Source of the DNA: Microbulbifer sp. Q7
GTDB lineage: Bacteria > Pseudomonadota > Gammaproteobacteria > Pseudomonadales > Cellvibrionaceae
Direction: 5' to 3'
Assembly (NCBI RefSeq): GCF_001639145.1
Contig: NZ_LROY01000002.1
Coordinates: 466,501 to 530,500 of the forward strand
DNA length: 64,000 nucleotides
Of the stretch, positions 1-7,725 are shown piece by piece (the stretch's first letter is position 1; each line of letters opens with the position of its first letter). The translations under genes were made by a program, and so were the position numbers. The notes beneath the pieces are model-generated. The model saw only the letters and a program-made list of their open reading frames with translations. It was not told the DNA's origin and ran no database searches.

Positions 1-135
1 GCCCGTGTGGGTGCCAACGAGGAAGCGGTCCAGTCTATTGATAGCTACCGCCGCACCGTGAACAAGGATCTGGTACAGCTGCGCGACGCGATTCGCAGCC
101 TGCAGTCCAGCTCGACTACGGCATCTACCCCCTAA
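1..135 (+). CDS. C-terminal fragment of an unidentified protein
   Basis: The window opens inside an open frame that reads 44 sense codons to a TAA at 133-135. The tail is mostly polar and probably helical (ends QSSSTTASTP), with no recognisable motif. Codon use and GC content match the fumarase downstream, so it belongs to the chromosome backbone. The start and function lie outside the window. Confidence 0.6.
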   Translation, partial: ARVGANEEAVQSIDSYRRTVNKDLVQLRDAIRSLQSSSTTASTP

Positions 136-187
136 TACGGGGTAGGGTGCTCGAGGAGGGTTTCGGGGCTACTTTGGCCCCGGAACC
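126..187 (+). terminator. Two consecutive hairpins after the first gene
   Basis: A perfect stem tacccc/ggggta (126-144) spans the stop codon. A second 11-bp stem (ggtttcggggc at 159-169 pairing with gccccggaacc at 177-187, one G-T pair) follows. Neither has a run of T after it, so intrinsic termination is only likely, not certain. Confidence 0.4.
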
Positions 188-355
188 TGTTCAAGCGCAA
201 AACAAACTTCGCCAATCGTTCTCATTTTCATCTGCGCTGCCTGTGCAGGTAGATCCTTTTATATCCCTTCGCTCGCTCCATAACCCCAGTCCAACACTGT
301 CGGCCAATTCGTGTAAAATCGCCGCCTTCGAGACGAGAGACAACCGGAGCCGGCA

Positions 356-1864
356 ATGACGATTATCCGCCAGGACGACCTGATCGACAGCGTGGCCGAC
401 GCGCTGCAGTTCATTTCTTACTACCACCCGCAAGATTTTATCCAGGCCCTCAACAAGGCCTATGAGAAGGAAGCCAACCCGGCGGCGAAAGACGCCATGG
501 CGCAGATCCTGATCAACTCCCGTATGTGTGCCCAGGGCCACCGCCCCATCTGCCAGGACACCGGCATCGTGACCGTCAAGCTCAAGGTGGGCATGAACGT
601 GCAGTGGGACGCGGAGATGAGCGTGACCGATATGGTCAATGAAGGTGTCCGCCGGGCTTACAACAACCCGGATAACGTGCTGCGCGCGTCCATCCTGGAA
701 GACCCAGACGGCGCCCGTAAGAATACCGGTGACAACACCCCGGCGGTGATTCACTACGAAATCGTGCCCGGCGACAACGTCGATGTGTACGTAGCGGCCA
801 AAGGCGGCGGCAGTGAAGCCAAAAGTAAATTTGCCATGCTGAACCCGTCTGACTCCGTCGTCGACTGGGTTCTGGAGATGGTGCCGAAGATGGGTGCCGG
901 CTGGTGCCCGCCCGGTATGCTGGGTATCGGTGTTGGCGGTACTGCCGAGAAGGCGATGCTGCTAGCGAAAGAATCCCTGCTGGACCCGATCGACATTCAG
1001 GAGCTGCAGGAGCGCGGTGCGTCCAACCGTGCCGAAGAACTGCGCCTGGAACTGTTCGACAAGGTCAACAAGCTGGGCATCGGCGCCCAGGGCCTGGGTG
1101 GCCTCACCACCGTGCTGGATGTGAAAGTCAAAGACTTCCCCACCCACGCCGCCAACAAGGCTGTGGCCATTATTCCCAACTGCGCGGCCACCCGCCACAC
1201 CCACTTCACCCTCGACGGTTCCGGCGCTGCGCGCCAGACGCCGCCGAAGCTGGAAGATTGGCCGGAAATCACCCGTGAAGCGGGCGGTAACACCCGCCGT
1301 GTCAATCTGAATGAAGTGACGGCGGAAGATGTTCTCAGCTGGCAGCCCGGCGACACTTTGTTGCTGAACGGCAAGATGCTGACCGGTCGTGACGCCGCGC
1401 ACAAAAAGATGGTGGATATTCTGGCCAAGGGCGAAAAGCTGCCGGTAGACCTAAGCGGCCGCTTTATTTACTACGTGGGTCCGGTAGATCCGGTGCGTGA
1501 AGAAGTGGTTGGCCCTGCAGGCCCCACCACCGCTACCCGCATGGACAAATTCACCCGCACCATGCTGGAAGAAACCGGCCTGCTGGGCATGATCGGTAAA
1601 GCCGAACGCGGCCCAACTGCGATTGAGGCGATCCGCGATAACAAAGCGGTTTACCTGATGGCCGTCGGAGGCGCCGCTTACCTGGTGGCTCAGGCGATCA
1701 AGGATGCCAAGGTCATTGCCTTCCCGGAGCTGGGTATGGAAGCCATCTACGAATTCGAGGTGGAAGACATGCCGGTCACCGTCGCCGTGGACAGTAATGG
1801 TGAGTCGGTGCATAACACTGGCCCGGTAATCTGGAAGCACAAGATCGAAGAGGGTGCGGTGTAA
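356..1864 (+). CDS. Fumarate hydratase class I, iron-sulfur type
   Basis: Catalyses reversible hydration of fumarate to malate in the TCA cycle, using an oxygen-sensitive [4Fe-4S] cluster in the cytosol. The 502-residue length is right for single-chain class I fumarases (FumA/FumB type). The N-terminal domain carries the cysteine segments RPICQDTG (Cys66), GWCPPG (about 183) and PNCAATRHTHF (about 277), which are the expected cluster ligands. The C-terminal part holds GPTTATRMDKFT and PELGMEAIYEFEVEDMPVTV, typical of the Fumerase_C domain. The ATG at 356 follows a GGAG at 346-349. The gene is monocistronic, with a strong terminator directly after it. Whether it is fumA or fumB in E. coli terms cannot be told from one copy. 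Confidence 0.95.
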   Translation: MTIIRQDDLIDSVADALQFISYYHPQDFIQALNKAYEKEANPAAKDAMAQILINSRMCAQGHRPICQDTGIVTVKLKVGMNVQWDAEMSVTDMVNEGVRRAYNNPDNVLRASILEDPDGARKNTGDNTPAVIHYEIVPGDNVDVYVAAKGGGSEAKSKFAMLNPSDSVVDWVLEMVPKMGAGWCPPGMLGIGVGGTAEKAMLLAKESLLDPIDIQELQERGASNRAEELRLELFDKVNKLGIGAQGLGGLTTVLDVKVKDFPTHAANKAVAIIPNCAATRHTHFTLDGSGAARQTPPKLEDWPEITREAGGNTRRVNLNEVTAEDVLSWQPGDTLLLNGKMLTGRDAAHKKMVDILAKGEKLPVDLSGRFIYYVGPVDPVREEVVGPAGPTTATRMDKFTRTMLEETGLLGMIGKAERGPTAIEAIRDNKAVYLMAVGGAAYLVAQAIKDAKVIAFPELGMEAIYEFEVEDMPVTVAVDSNGESVHNTGPVIWKHKIEEGAV

Positions 1865-1880
1865 GACCGCCTTCTCTCTA

Positions 1881-1932
1881 CGGATACAAAAAAGGCCAGC
1901 CTCAATTATGAGACTGGCCTTTTTTGTATCCG
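1881..1932 (+). terminator. Rho-independent terminator of the fumarase gene
   Basis: A near-perfect 23-bp stem (cggatacaaaaaaggccag, mirrored by ctggccttttttgtatccg) surrounds a short loop at about 1905. The palindrome has A-run and T-run on both sides, so it can work in both directions and insulates the cassette array from the fumarase. Confidence 0.9.
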
Positions 1933-2268
1933 TCGGAAGAGAGACAAAGTTGCTCTCACTTTATCGAATTGAGCATATTACATACAAAAAGTCCGGTGCT
2001 CAGCAGCCTATGGCTTGTGTGCACGGAGCAGGATAAGCTAAGTTACTGATTTCCAAAGGCTTCGGAAGAACAATGGAGCCATTTAAAAAAGAAGAACAAA
2101 AGCTATAGGCTTCTTTTTTTTGAGGTTGAGGTAAATTTGTCGGCTTAAGCTATTGATTTATATAGATATTCTGCGCTGTGTGGATAATAGTGTCGGTGAA
2201 CAAAAGCCAAATGAACACAAGCCTTTGGCGTATGAATAAAACTGTTATGTGCCGAGACTTTCGAACCT
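1933..2268. other. Gene-free leader in front of the cassette array
   Basis: No integrase or other ORF lies here on either strand, although this is where intI and attI would be expected for + oriented attC sites. It holds a terminator-like stem (2084-2121) and one R'-like core gttatgt at 2244-2250, 19 bp before the first cassette gene. AT content rises sharply compared with the fumarase. I see no attC palindrome before the first gene, so the true left boundary of the array is unclear. Confidence 0.5.
2084..2121 (+). terminator. Weak hairpin with T-run
   Basis: The stem aaaaaagaag (2085-2094) pairs with cttctttttttt (2110-2121) across a 15-nt loop. It resembles an intrinsic terminator but the stem is AT-rich. 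It could also be the 5' hairpin of an array leader transcript. Confidence 0.35.
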
Positions 2269-2673
2269 ATGAGTAACGATTACAAAAACTACAGCCGGAA
2301 GGAATTACTGGAGGCTCTAGACAGCATTGATAGGGATCGGTTTCCTGAGAGGTACCAGATGCTAGTAGAAGAGCTAAGAAGACCTGAGCGAAACAGTTCC
2401 GAGATCAAAGAGAAAGAAAGAATAGCGGAGAAAAGAGAACGCAGCGAATGCAAAGGAATTTTTATACTTTTAGTTTCCTCGTTCTTCTATTTATGGTCAA
2501 TTTGGGTGGCATACAAACAACAGTTTTATCTAGGTCGTCATAAAGGACGCCTCATTACATTCGAAGATAATCCTGAAATTTTTGTTGCCATGGTGGTTTT
2601 AACCATTTGTATAGCTACATACCTCCTGTATTTAGGTATTAAGGTGCTAACAAGTGCCACTAAAAGCACATAA
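2269..2673 (+). CDS. Cassette 1: predicted two-span membrane protein
   Basis: Unknown 134-residue protein. Residues 1-60 are highly charged (many Lys, Arg and Glu) and probably helical. They are followed by hydrophobic spans at about 63-82 and 104-126 and a short tail, which predicts an inner-membrane protein with a cytosolic charged N-terminal domain. The ATG at 2269 is 19 bp after the gttatgt core. The stop codon overlaps the R'' end of attC 1, as is usual for compact cassettes. I do not recognise a family. Confidence 0.75.
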   Translation: MSNDYKNYSRKELLEALDSIDRDRFPERYQMLVEELRRPERNSSEIKEKERIAEKRERSECKGIFILLVSSFFYLWSIWVAYKQQFYLGRHKGRLITFEDNPEIFVAMVVLTICIATYLLYLGIKVLTSATKST

Positions 2674-2811
2674 CAATCGCAGGCAGTTTGCTCCGGCCCT
2701 ACGGGCCTCCGCGGGACGTCTTACCTTGTGCACATTTTGCGCGGGTCGCTACGCTCCAATTTTCGCGCAAAATGCGCACAAGGTAAGCCGCCCCTGCTGT
2801 GGGCGTTATAC
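2668..2811 (+). other. attC site 1
   Basis: R'' acataac (2668-2674) and R' gttatac (2805-2811) bracket a long imperfect palindrome. The stem arm cttaccttgtgcacattttgcgc mirrors gcgcaaaatgcgcacaaggtaag. This is the 144-bp family. Confidence 0.88.
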
Positions 2812-2817
2812 GCAAAT

Positions 2818-3267
2818 ATGAACAATAGGTATCTACTTGGAGCAATAGCATTTTTGATTTTCGCTTGGGGAGGCGAAGCTGGTGGAAAAGCATTTAGTGG
2901 CGTCTACAGCTGGATCAAAAGTGACTTTAGCAATCCAGTGCCTGGTGAAATAACTAAATCGGAAATGACGTGGTCGTCGGGACGTTATGGAGGGCGAGCT
3001 CACTGGGATATTGAATATTTCTACGTGGCTGGCGGAAAAGAGCTTACTGGACATCGAGTGATGCCGTCTAGTTTCGGAATTGAGGTTAACGAAGTTCTCT
3101 CCAGTTATCCTGTAGGCAAAAAAGTTACTGTCTGGCATTCAGAATCAGACCTTCAAAGCTCAATGCTGGAGCCTAGAAGAATTAGTTTCATGGCATTTTT
3201 TGTTGTTGTAGTCTCTGTGGTACTACCAGCACTAATAACATTCGTGTGGCTTCGGCCACGCGTATAA
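2818..3267 (+). CDS. Cassette 2: DUF3592-like membrane protein
   Basis: 149 residues from ATG 2818, 7 bp after the R' core of attC 1. An N-terminal hydrophobic segment (about residues 4-20) and a C-terminal span (about 120-142) flank a soluble beta-rich middle. The middle holds HWDIEYFYVAGGKELTGHRV and SSYPVGKKVTVWHSESDL, matching the DUF3592 pattern: a tyrosine-rich strand, a glycine turn, then YPVGK.VTV and a residue run before the last span. Function of that family is unknown. An in-frame upstream start at 2728 would lie inside attC and is rejected. Confidence 0.78.
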   Translation: MNNRYLLGAIAFLIFAWGGEAGGKAFSGVYSWIKSDFSNPVPGEITKSEMTWSSGRYGGRAHWDIEYFYVAGGKELTGHRVMPSSFGIEVNEVLSSYPVGKKVTVWHSESDLQSSMLEPRRISFMAFFVVVVSVVLPALITFVWLRPRV

Positions 3268-3379
3268 CAATGCGCTGCAGGCCGACGGCCAACTTTGTGC
3301 ACTTTATGCGCGGTCGCTGCGCTCCCATTATCGCGCATAAAGCGCCCAAAATTGTCCGCGGCTGAGCGCGGCGTTATAC
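3262..3379 (+). other. attC site 2
   Basis: R'' gtataac (3262-3268), R' gttatac (3373-3379). The palindrome contains caactttgtgcactttatgcgc mirrored by gcgcataaagcgcccaaaattg. 118 bp. Confidence 0.87.
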
Positions 3380-3389
3380 AAGGTAAACA

Positions 3390-3848
3390 ATGTTCATACT
3401 AAATAATAAAGATAATAGAGATTACAAAAGAATTTTCCCTGATGTAGGGGGGGTAGTTTTTGATCTCTCCGAAAAACAAATCAGCAATAAGGTGAATTCA
3501 GATTGGCTCGAAATTTCTGAAGGTGACTTGGCTTGTGTTATAAGTGCAAGCAGGAAAATGAGCACGATCTACAAGGTCAGCTCTCCAATAGAATATGGAG
3601 AGATAAAAGGAGAAAAGGGCGGCGTCTTGTACGTTATTACCGGTAAAGTCGTAGCAAAAGTACCGGGAGAACCTGAAATGACACCGCTTCTCAACAAGTT
3701 CAATGCGCTACACAAAAGGTTGCCAGGTAACCAATATTCAAACGGTTTCAATGTAGCGAACTTAGGCTCCCAGCTTGACACACTTCAAGTTAAGTCAAGA
3801 GATGGCTTGGTTAGTCTCGCGGAACTCAAGTGCCAAGAAATTGTATAA
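3390..3848 (+). CDS. Cassette 3: soluble hypothetical protein
   Basis: 152 residues, no signal peptide and no membrane span, so probably cytosolic. The sequence is mixed alpha/beta with several VxVxK strands (GGVLYVITGKVVAKVPGEPE). I do not recognise a family. The ATG at 3390 lies 11 bp after attC 2, and the TAA sits inside the R'' core of attC 3. Low GC relative to the chromosome fits acquired cassette DNA. Confidence 0.72.
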   Translation: MFILNNKDNRDYKRIFPDVGGVVFDLSEKQISNKVNSDWLEISEGDLACVISASRKMSTIYKVSSPIEYGEIKGEKGGVLYVITGKVVAKVPGEPEMTPLLNKFNALHKRLPGNQYSNGFNVANLGSQLDTLQVKSRDGLVSLAELKCQEIV

Positions 3849-3960
3849 CAAGGTGCGGCAGACCGACGGCTTACTTTGCGCGCTTTTTGCGCAGTCGCTA
3901 CGCTCCTATTTTCGCGCAAAAACCACACAAAGTAAGCCGCCGCTGCGCACAGCGTTATAA
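3843..3960 (+). other. attC site 3
   Basis: R'' gtataac (3843-3849), R' gttataa (3954-3960). Member of the 118-bp family with cggcagaccgacggcttac and its mirrored arm gtaagccgccgctgcg. Confidence 0.87.
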
Positions 3961-3990
3961 ACCCAAGTAACGAGAATAAAGTAGTACATC

Positions 3991-4209
3991 ATGAATATAC
4001 CTTTGACAGTAATCGGGCAGTTCATAATCATCTTTGCAGTAGTTATTGCGATCATCAGCTATTACCTTGGTAGAAGAAAAACAGAAACGCCTGTATTGGC
4101 CGCCGTACTTGGGGCGGTATTTTCTATCGTGCCTATTTTTGGCCTTATTTATGTTGTAGTTTTAATGTTTAAGCGCGATCTGGTTAAAGAGGGTGAGTCC
4201 CGAGCGTAA
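3991..4209 (+). CDS. Cassette 4: small two-span membrane protein
   Basis: 72 residues. Two hydrophobic segments (about 5-26 and 35-60) are separated by a basic loop (GRRKTETP) that should face the cytosol, and the tail is charged (KRDLVKEGESRA). This is a hairpin inner-membrane protein of unknown role. The ATG at 3991 follows gagaataaag by a normal distance. Confidence 0.7.
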   Translation: MNIPLTVIGQFIIIFAVVIAIISYYLGRRKTETPVLAAVLGAVFSIVPIFGLIYVVVLMFKRDLVKEGESRA

Positions 4210-4215
4210 TTCGGT

Positions 4216-4359
4216 TTATAACAAGGCCGGGCAATTCGCTCCGGGCCTTCGGCCCTCCGCGGGACAGCTTACCTTGCGCACGTTTTGCGCAGGTCGCTGC
4301 GCTCCCATTTTTGCGCAAAACGCGCACAAGGTAAGCTGCCCCTGCCGGCGGCGTTATGC
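4216..4359 (+). other. attC site 4
   Basis: R'' ttataac (4216-4222), R' gttatgc (4353-4359). 144-bp family with the cgggccttcggccctccgcgggac arm. Confidence 0.88.
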
Positions 4360-4400
4360 AGCGGTATGAATATCGTTTAATAGAATTATGAGATTTGCAT

Positions 4401-4814
4401 ATGTTAGGACGGGTTGGAGTGTACAAAAACAAGATAATACCTAGAATTGCCGCAGGATTTTTTTTGCTCGGCAGCTCTTTAGCAGAATCAGAAAATGTAA
4501 GTGTTTTTGAGTGTAAGCTTCTATCCGAAAATTACATGGGACGGGTTGATTATTTAGATTTTAAAATAAGTAACCCAAGTCTTCCTAATCCAACAATTAT
4601 CGGAGCAAACGGATCAGCGCCTCTTGAAGCTGTTGATGCTCCGAATAGCAAAAATTACGAATACTTCAAAGCATTTAAAGAGGTTCAGGGGCATCTTTAT
4701 ATTTTTTATAGATATAAAAAAGAGGATCGGCTTGTAGATAACGCCTTTAGAGTGCTTCATCTCCGCTGGGGAAAAGAAGAAAACGCATTCGAAGGGTTGT
4801 GTTTTCCCTCGTAA
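4401..4814 (+). CDS. Cassette 5: exported hypothetical protein
   Basis: 137 residues from ATG 4401. A TTG two codons upstream (4395) is possible but unnecessary. A positively charged N-terminus followed by a hydrophobic stretch (IAAGFFLLGSSLAES) looks like a Sec signal peptide. The mature part has two cysteines (in VFECKLL and GLCFPS) that could form a disulfide. No family recognised. Very AT-rich. Confidence 0.7.
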   Translation: MLGRVGVYKNKIIPRIAAGFFLLGSSLAESENVSVFECKLLSENYMGRVDYLDFKISNPSLPNPTIIGANGSAPLEAVDAPNSKNYEYFKAFKEVQGHLYIFYRYKKEDRLVDNAFRVLHLRWGKEENAFEGLCFPS

Positions 4815-4816
4815 CT

Positions 4817-4936
4817 GCATAACAAACAGCGGCAGGGCGACAGCCAACGCTACGCACTTTTTGTGTTACTCGCTGGCGCTCAAACATTAACACAAAACGC
4901 GCTCCGCGCTGGCTGCGCCTGCGCTGGGCGTTAAGT
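4817..4936 (+). other. attC site 5
   Basis: R'' gcataac (4817-4823), R' gttaagt (4930-4936). 120-bp family with aaacagcggcagggcgacagcc and the mirrored ggctgcgcctgcgctg arm. Confidence 0.87.
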
Positions 4937-4943
4937 TCCACGT

Positions 4944-5294
4944 ATGAAAAAGCAATTTATTAAATTTCTGCTGATGTTTAGTTGTTCGTTATCCGCGAGT
5001 GGAGTAGAAAAAATGGATTGGCCATTTGATCAAGCAAGAAATGTTGCCGCGATAACGACAAAGCAGGTCGTTAAGGACTCATTTCCAGTATTAATGGTGG
5101 TGCACTACGCGGATGATGATTCATGGGCGTTTACCTGTGGTACTACTAATAAATCAGAAGATCTCATGATCGTAGGTATGGGCGAGATCGTATCGCTTGA
5201 TCCTACTTTGTATTCAATCGCAGATTTACCTCCTGGCTGGAGCGCTACAAGAGCGTCAATTACGTCCGAGTGGGTTCGTAGTAAAGGGGAATGA
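4944..5294 (+). CDS. Cassette 6: exported protein, immunity-protein-like pattern
   Basis: 116 residues. A clear signal peptide (MKKQFIKFLLMFSCSLSASG) precedes a compact domain with VVHYADDDSWAFTCG, MGEIVSLDP and IADLPPGWSATR ending in a tryptophan (SEWVR). The run of H-x-x-D-D-x-W, then L-D-P and I-A-D-L-P-x-G-W, resembles small DUF2185-like/immunity-type proteins seen widely in bacteria. That resemblance is from memory of the pattern, so the family is tentative. A secreted version would be unusual for an immunity protein of a cytosolic toxin. Confidence 0.7.
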   Translation: MKKQFIKFLLMFSCSLSASGVEKMDWPFDQARNVAAITTKQVVKDSFPVLMVVHYADDDSWAFTCGTTNKSEDLMIVGMGEIVSLDPTLYSIADLPPGWSATRASITSEWVRSKGE

Positions 5295-5438
5295 ACTTAA
5301 CAATCACAGGCAGTGAAGCTCCGGCCCTTCGGGCCTCCGCGGGACGTCTTACCTTATGCACGTTTTGCGCGGTCGCTTCGCTCCCATTTTCGCGCAAAAC
5401 GCGCATAAGGTAAGCCGCCCCTGCTGTGGGCGTTATGA
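5295..5438 (+). other. attC site 6
   Basis: R'' acttaac (5295-5301), R' gttatga (5432-5438). 144-bp family with the long arm cttaccttatgcacgttttgcgc. Confidence 0.88.
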
Positions 5439-5721
5439 GCCGCTCGCTCAAGTTCGTGCGGGGTTCATATAGAGTAAAAGGAGTTGGAAAGGGGTGCTGT
5501 ATAAAAATACAGTATTGGCGTTAAAATCTGTAGTCAACGATTCGTCCTTCGTGTAGGCTTCGAAGCTTCAGCGACGCTCGCATAACGAAGTTTATGCGGA
5601 CGCCGCAGACGCATCGAAGCAAGGCCGCGAATCTAGCGCTGGCAGTCCTTTCCTCCGTAGCAAATTGTGGTGAAGCCAGAACAGGTTAATGAGTGAATTC
5701 TGGCATCGTGCCACGAGCAGC
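5439..5721. other. Cassette 7: no convincing coding region
   Basis: 283 bp between attC 6 and attC 7 without an ORF of useful length on either strand. It holds several short inverted segments (cttcgaagcttcagcgacgc; gcgtctgcggcgtccgc near cataacgaag) and two stray core-like motifs (gcgttaaaa near 5517, cgcataac near 5579). The segment may be a remnant of an older cassette, a non-coding RNA cassette or a promoter cassette. Nothing in the sequence decides between these. Confidence 0.5.
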
Positions 5722-5826
5722 TCATAACAAGACGATAATGCGGTCACCTAAAAATTTTCATCACCTTTGCTTTCGCAAAGGTGCCGCCAATTTTCTTAAC
5801 GGCGCCGCATATCTAATTCGTTATGT
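5722..5826 (+). other. attC site 7
   Basis: R'' tcataac (5722-5728), R' gttatgt (5820-5826). Its own family, with arms aatgcggtcacc/ggtgccgcc and gccgcat. 105 bp. Confidence 0.8.
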
Positions 5827-6314
5827 TCAGAACCATGAATAGATTCCTTCTTATATTTCTAGTCCTCCCAGGTCTGGCCCAGGCATGCTTTTCTCCTCCA
5901 GAGAGACATTTTACAGCCATTGATAGACTGTATTATCAAATAGACAAGATTGTGCTCGCTGAAGCCATTGAAGAGAAGCCGTCTTTCAAAGCTCAAGGAA
6001 TGGCAAAGTTTACTTTTAAAACAAAAGAAGTTTTGAAAGGAGAAAGTGGCAAAGAAAAATTTTCACTTGACGGGTTTCTCTATGAAACGGGCCCCATAGA
6101 TTTCTCCAGGCATGAAGATGTTGTGTTTTGGGCCAATTCATACGTAGGAAACTTTGTTGCTCCCGGTGATTGCAAAGTCTATGGAAAATTTACGGTTGGA
6201 GAAACATACCTTCTAATCATGGGTATTGATCATCCAAAGGCCTTTGAGGTAGTTCGATCTACCGAAGATAGGTGGTATAAAACAGTGAAATTTATGGCGC
6301 AGAGCCACAAATGA
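5823..6314 (+). CDS. Cassette 8: secreted hypothetical protein
   Basis: 163 residues if the ATG embedded in the R' core (gttATG, 5823) is used, or 159 from ATG 5835, which gives a cleaner signal peptide (MNRFLLIFLVLPGLAQA). The first mature residue is cysteine (ACFSPP). Later segments IVLAEAIEE, FKTKEVLKGES and CKVYGKFTVGETYLLIMG recall netrin/TIMP-like secreted domains (a cysteine near the mature N-terminus, VLKG, then C-x-F-x-x-G-x-x-Y-L). That fold assignment is a guess. Confidence 0.72.
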   Translation: MFRTMNRFLLIFLVLPGLAQACFSPPERHFTAIDRLYYQIDKIVLAEAIEEKPSFKAQGMAKFTFKTKEVLKGESGKEKFSLDGFLYETGPIDFSRHEDVVFWANSYVGNFVAPGDCKVYGKFTVGETYLLIMGIDHPKAFEVVRSTEDRWYKTVKFMAQSHK

Positions 6315-6432
6315 ACATAACAAGGTGCGGCAGACCGACGTCTTACTTTGCGCACTTTTTGCGCAGTCGCTACGCTCCTATGTTCGCGCAAAAACTACGC
6401 AAAGTAAGCCGCTGCTGCGCACGGCGTTAGAA
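6314..6432 (+). other. attC site 8
   Basis: R'' acataac (6314-6320), R' gttagaa (6426-6432). 118-bp family, nearly the same as attC 3 and attC 11. Confidence 0.87.
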
Positions 6433-6457
6433 ATATAATGAAATATCGAGGACAAAA

Positions 6458-6961
6458 ATGAAGAAATTATCGATAGCGATACTTGCAATGCTTCTCAGCG
6501 GTTGTATATGGACAGTGGCGAAAGGGCCAGTCTTCTCTGGGCTAGACGAAGCGAAAGAGTCAAAATCTGTTGTTTATATATACAAAAAATATTCAGATGA
6601 CGGTGTGACCGCGTGCCTAAAATTTTTACTTAATGAAGCGGAGCATGGATGTCTTTGGGGGCAAGGGTTTCTGCGTGCGGAGGTGTCACCCGGAGAGCAA
6701 GAGTTAGTGCTTCAAACTAATGCTTTTATGGGACCTAGATTAATTGAATACAAGTTCACTGCGGAGCCAGGAAAAACGTATTTTTACGAGTTCATTTTTA
6801 CTAGCGGCAACGTAACTGATGATGCTCTTGCTATCAAAAAGATCGGCTTAGGATTAACCGATGGTCGAACTCATGTGTTTTCTTCTGGCGCGCATGCGCT
6901 TTACCAAAAGGAAACAGAGGTAGCTATAAAGGACTTAGTGCCACTTAAAGAGTCCATTTGA
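6458..6961 (+). CDS. Cassette 9: lipoprotein, DUF2846-like
   Basis: 167 residues. The lipobox LLSGC places the acylated cysteine at residue 16. The mature part has VVYIYKKYSDDG, a small-ligand strand (ACLKFLLNEAEHGCLWGQGF), VSPGEQELVLQT and PGKTYFYEFIF. This is the order seen in DUF2846-type lipoproteins (Y-x-Y-R, a short named residue, G-x-F, then x-P-G-x-H/Q-x-x and a phenylalanine-rich strand). Role unknown. The ATG at 6458 follows a GAGGAC box. Confidence 0.78.
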   Translation: MKKLSIAILAMLLSGCIWTVAKGPVFSGLDEAKESKSVVYIYKKYSDDGVTACLKFLLNEAEHGCLWGQGFLRAEVSPGEQELVLQTNAFMGPRLIEYKFTAEPGKTYFYEFIFTSGNVTDDALAIKKIGLGLTDGRTHVFSSGAHALYQKETEVAIKDLVPLKESI

Positions 6962-6962
6962 T

Positions 6963-7107
6963 TTCTAACAATCACAGGCAGTAAAGCTACGGCCCTACGG
7001 GCCTCCGCGGGACAGCTTACCTTGTGCACATTTTGCGCTGGTCGCTACGCTCCCATTTTTGCGCAAAATGCGCACAAGGTAAGCCGCCCCTGCTGTGGGC
7101 GTTAAAA
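6963..7107 (+). other. attC site 9
   Basis: R'' ttctaac (6963-6969), R' gttaaaa (7101-7107). 144-bp family. Confidence 0.87.
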
Positions 7108-7115
7108 GGCAAAAC

Positions 7116-7604
7116 ATGATTACGCAGCAAATCACAGCAATCGCATTAAGGCTATTTTCAATCTGGCTTTTAATTCAGCTTATCTTGAATTTGCCAAGCC
7201 TTGTAATGCTGTTCGCCAGCGTTGAGCAATATCAGCAGCAAGAAATACCTATGGGGGTATATGTTGGCCTCATAGGGACATTTATCCTAGTCGGGCTCAT
7301 CGCAGCATTCTTAATCAGCAAAGCTGCCAACTCAGTTTTAAAGAGTGCCAAATCCAACTCCGCGGCAACACTGAGTAGTGACTCTCAAAAAGCATTGTTT
7401 CAGCTAGCAGGTTTATACTTTATTGTTAATGCTTTAGCTTATCTACCTCGCTCACTGTCATTTATACCAAACACAGTGGAAATATCGTCATCAAGCATTT
7501 TATGGCCAGCTGGTTTGGTGTTCCAGTTAGCCATTGGCTTATGGCTTGTTAGCGCGTCTACCTTCTGGCTTAATCTATTTAATAAGCTGCGAGGCCGTAC
7601 CTAG
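7116..7604 (+). CDS. Cassette 10: four-span membrane protein
   Basis: 162 residues from ATG 7116, 8 bp after the R' core. A longer frame starting at 7095 would begin inside attC. Hydrophobic spans lie near 10-30, 46-70, 93-110 and 130-155. The loop between spans 2 and 3 is serine-rich and basic (KSAKSNSAATLSSDSQK). No known family recognised. The TAG precedes attC 10 by 4 bp. Confidence 0.73.
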   Translation: MITQQITAIALRLFSIWLLIQLILNLPSLVMLFASVEQYQQQEIPMGVYVGLIGTFILVGLIAAFLISKAANSVLKSAKSNSAATLSSDSQKALFQLAGLYFIVNALAYLPRSLSFIPNTVEISSSSILWPAGLVFQLAIGLWLVSASTFWLNLFNKLRGRT

Positions 7605-7608
7605 TGCC

Positions 7609-7707
7609 TTTTAACAAGGAGTTCAACTACACTCCGGCCGCGAGCGGCCTTCGTCGGACGCAGAAAAGCGTGCTTCGCACTGTGCGCCGGTTAACTTAGC
7701 GTTAAAT
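7609..7707 (+). other. attC site 10
   Basis: R'' ttttaac (7609-7615), R' gttaaat (7701-7707). 99 bp, own family with ctccggccgcgagcggcc. The start is less regular than in the other sites. Confidence 0.75.
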
Positions 7708-7725
7708 GGCCAAAGGGAATTAGCA

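Noticed and set aside
1933..2268. An attI site with integrase at the array start
   Set aside because: Only a single core-like gttatgt is present. No ORF of integrase size or sequence exists on either strand between the fumarase and the first cassette.
2699..5451. Minus-strand ORFs of 60-100 codons in and around attC sites
   Set aside because: They repeat nearly the same peptide from each attC palindrome (for example AAYLVRVLRENGS), which reflects the attC repeat and not genes.
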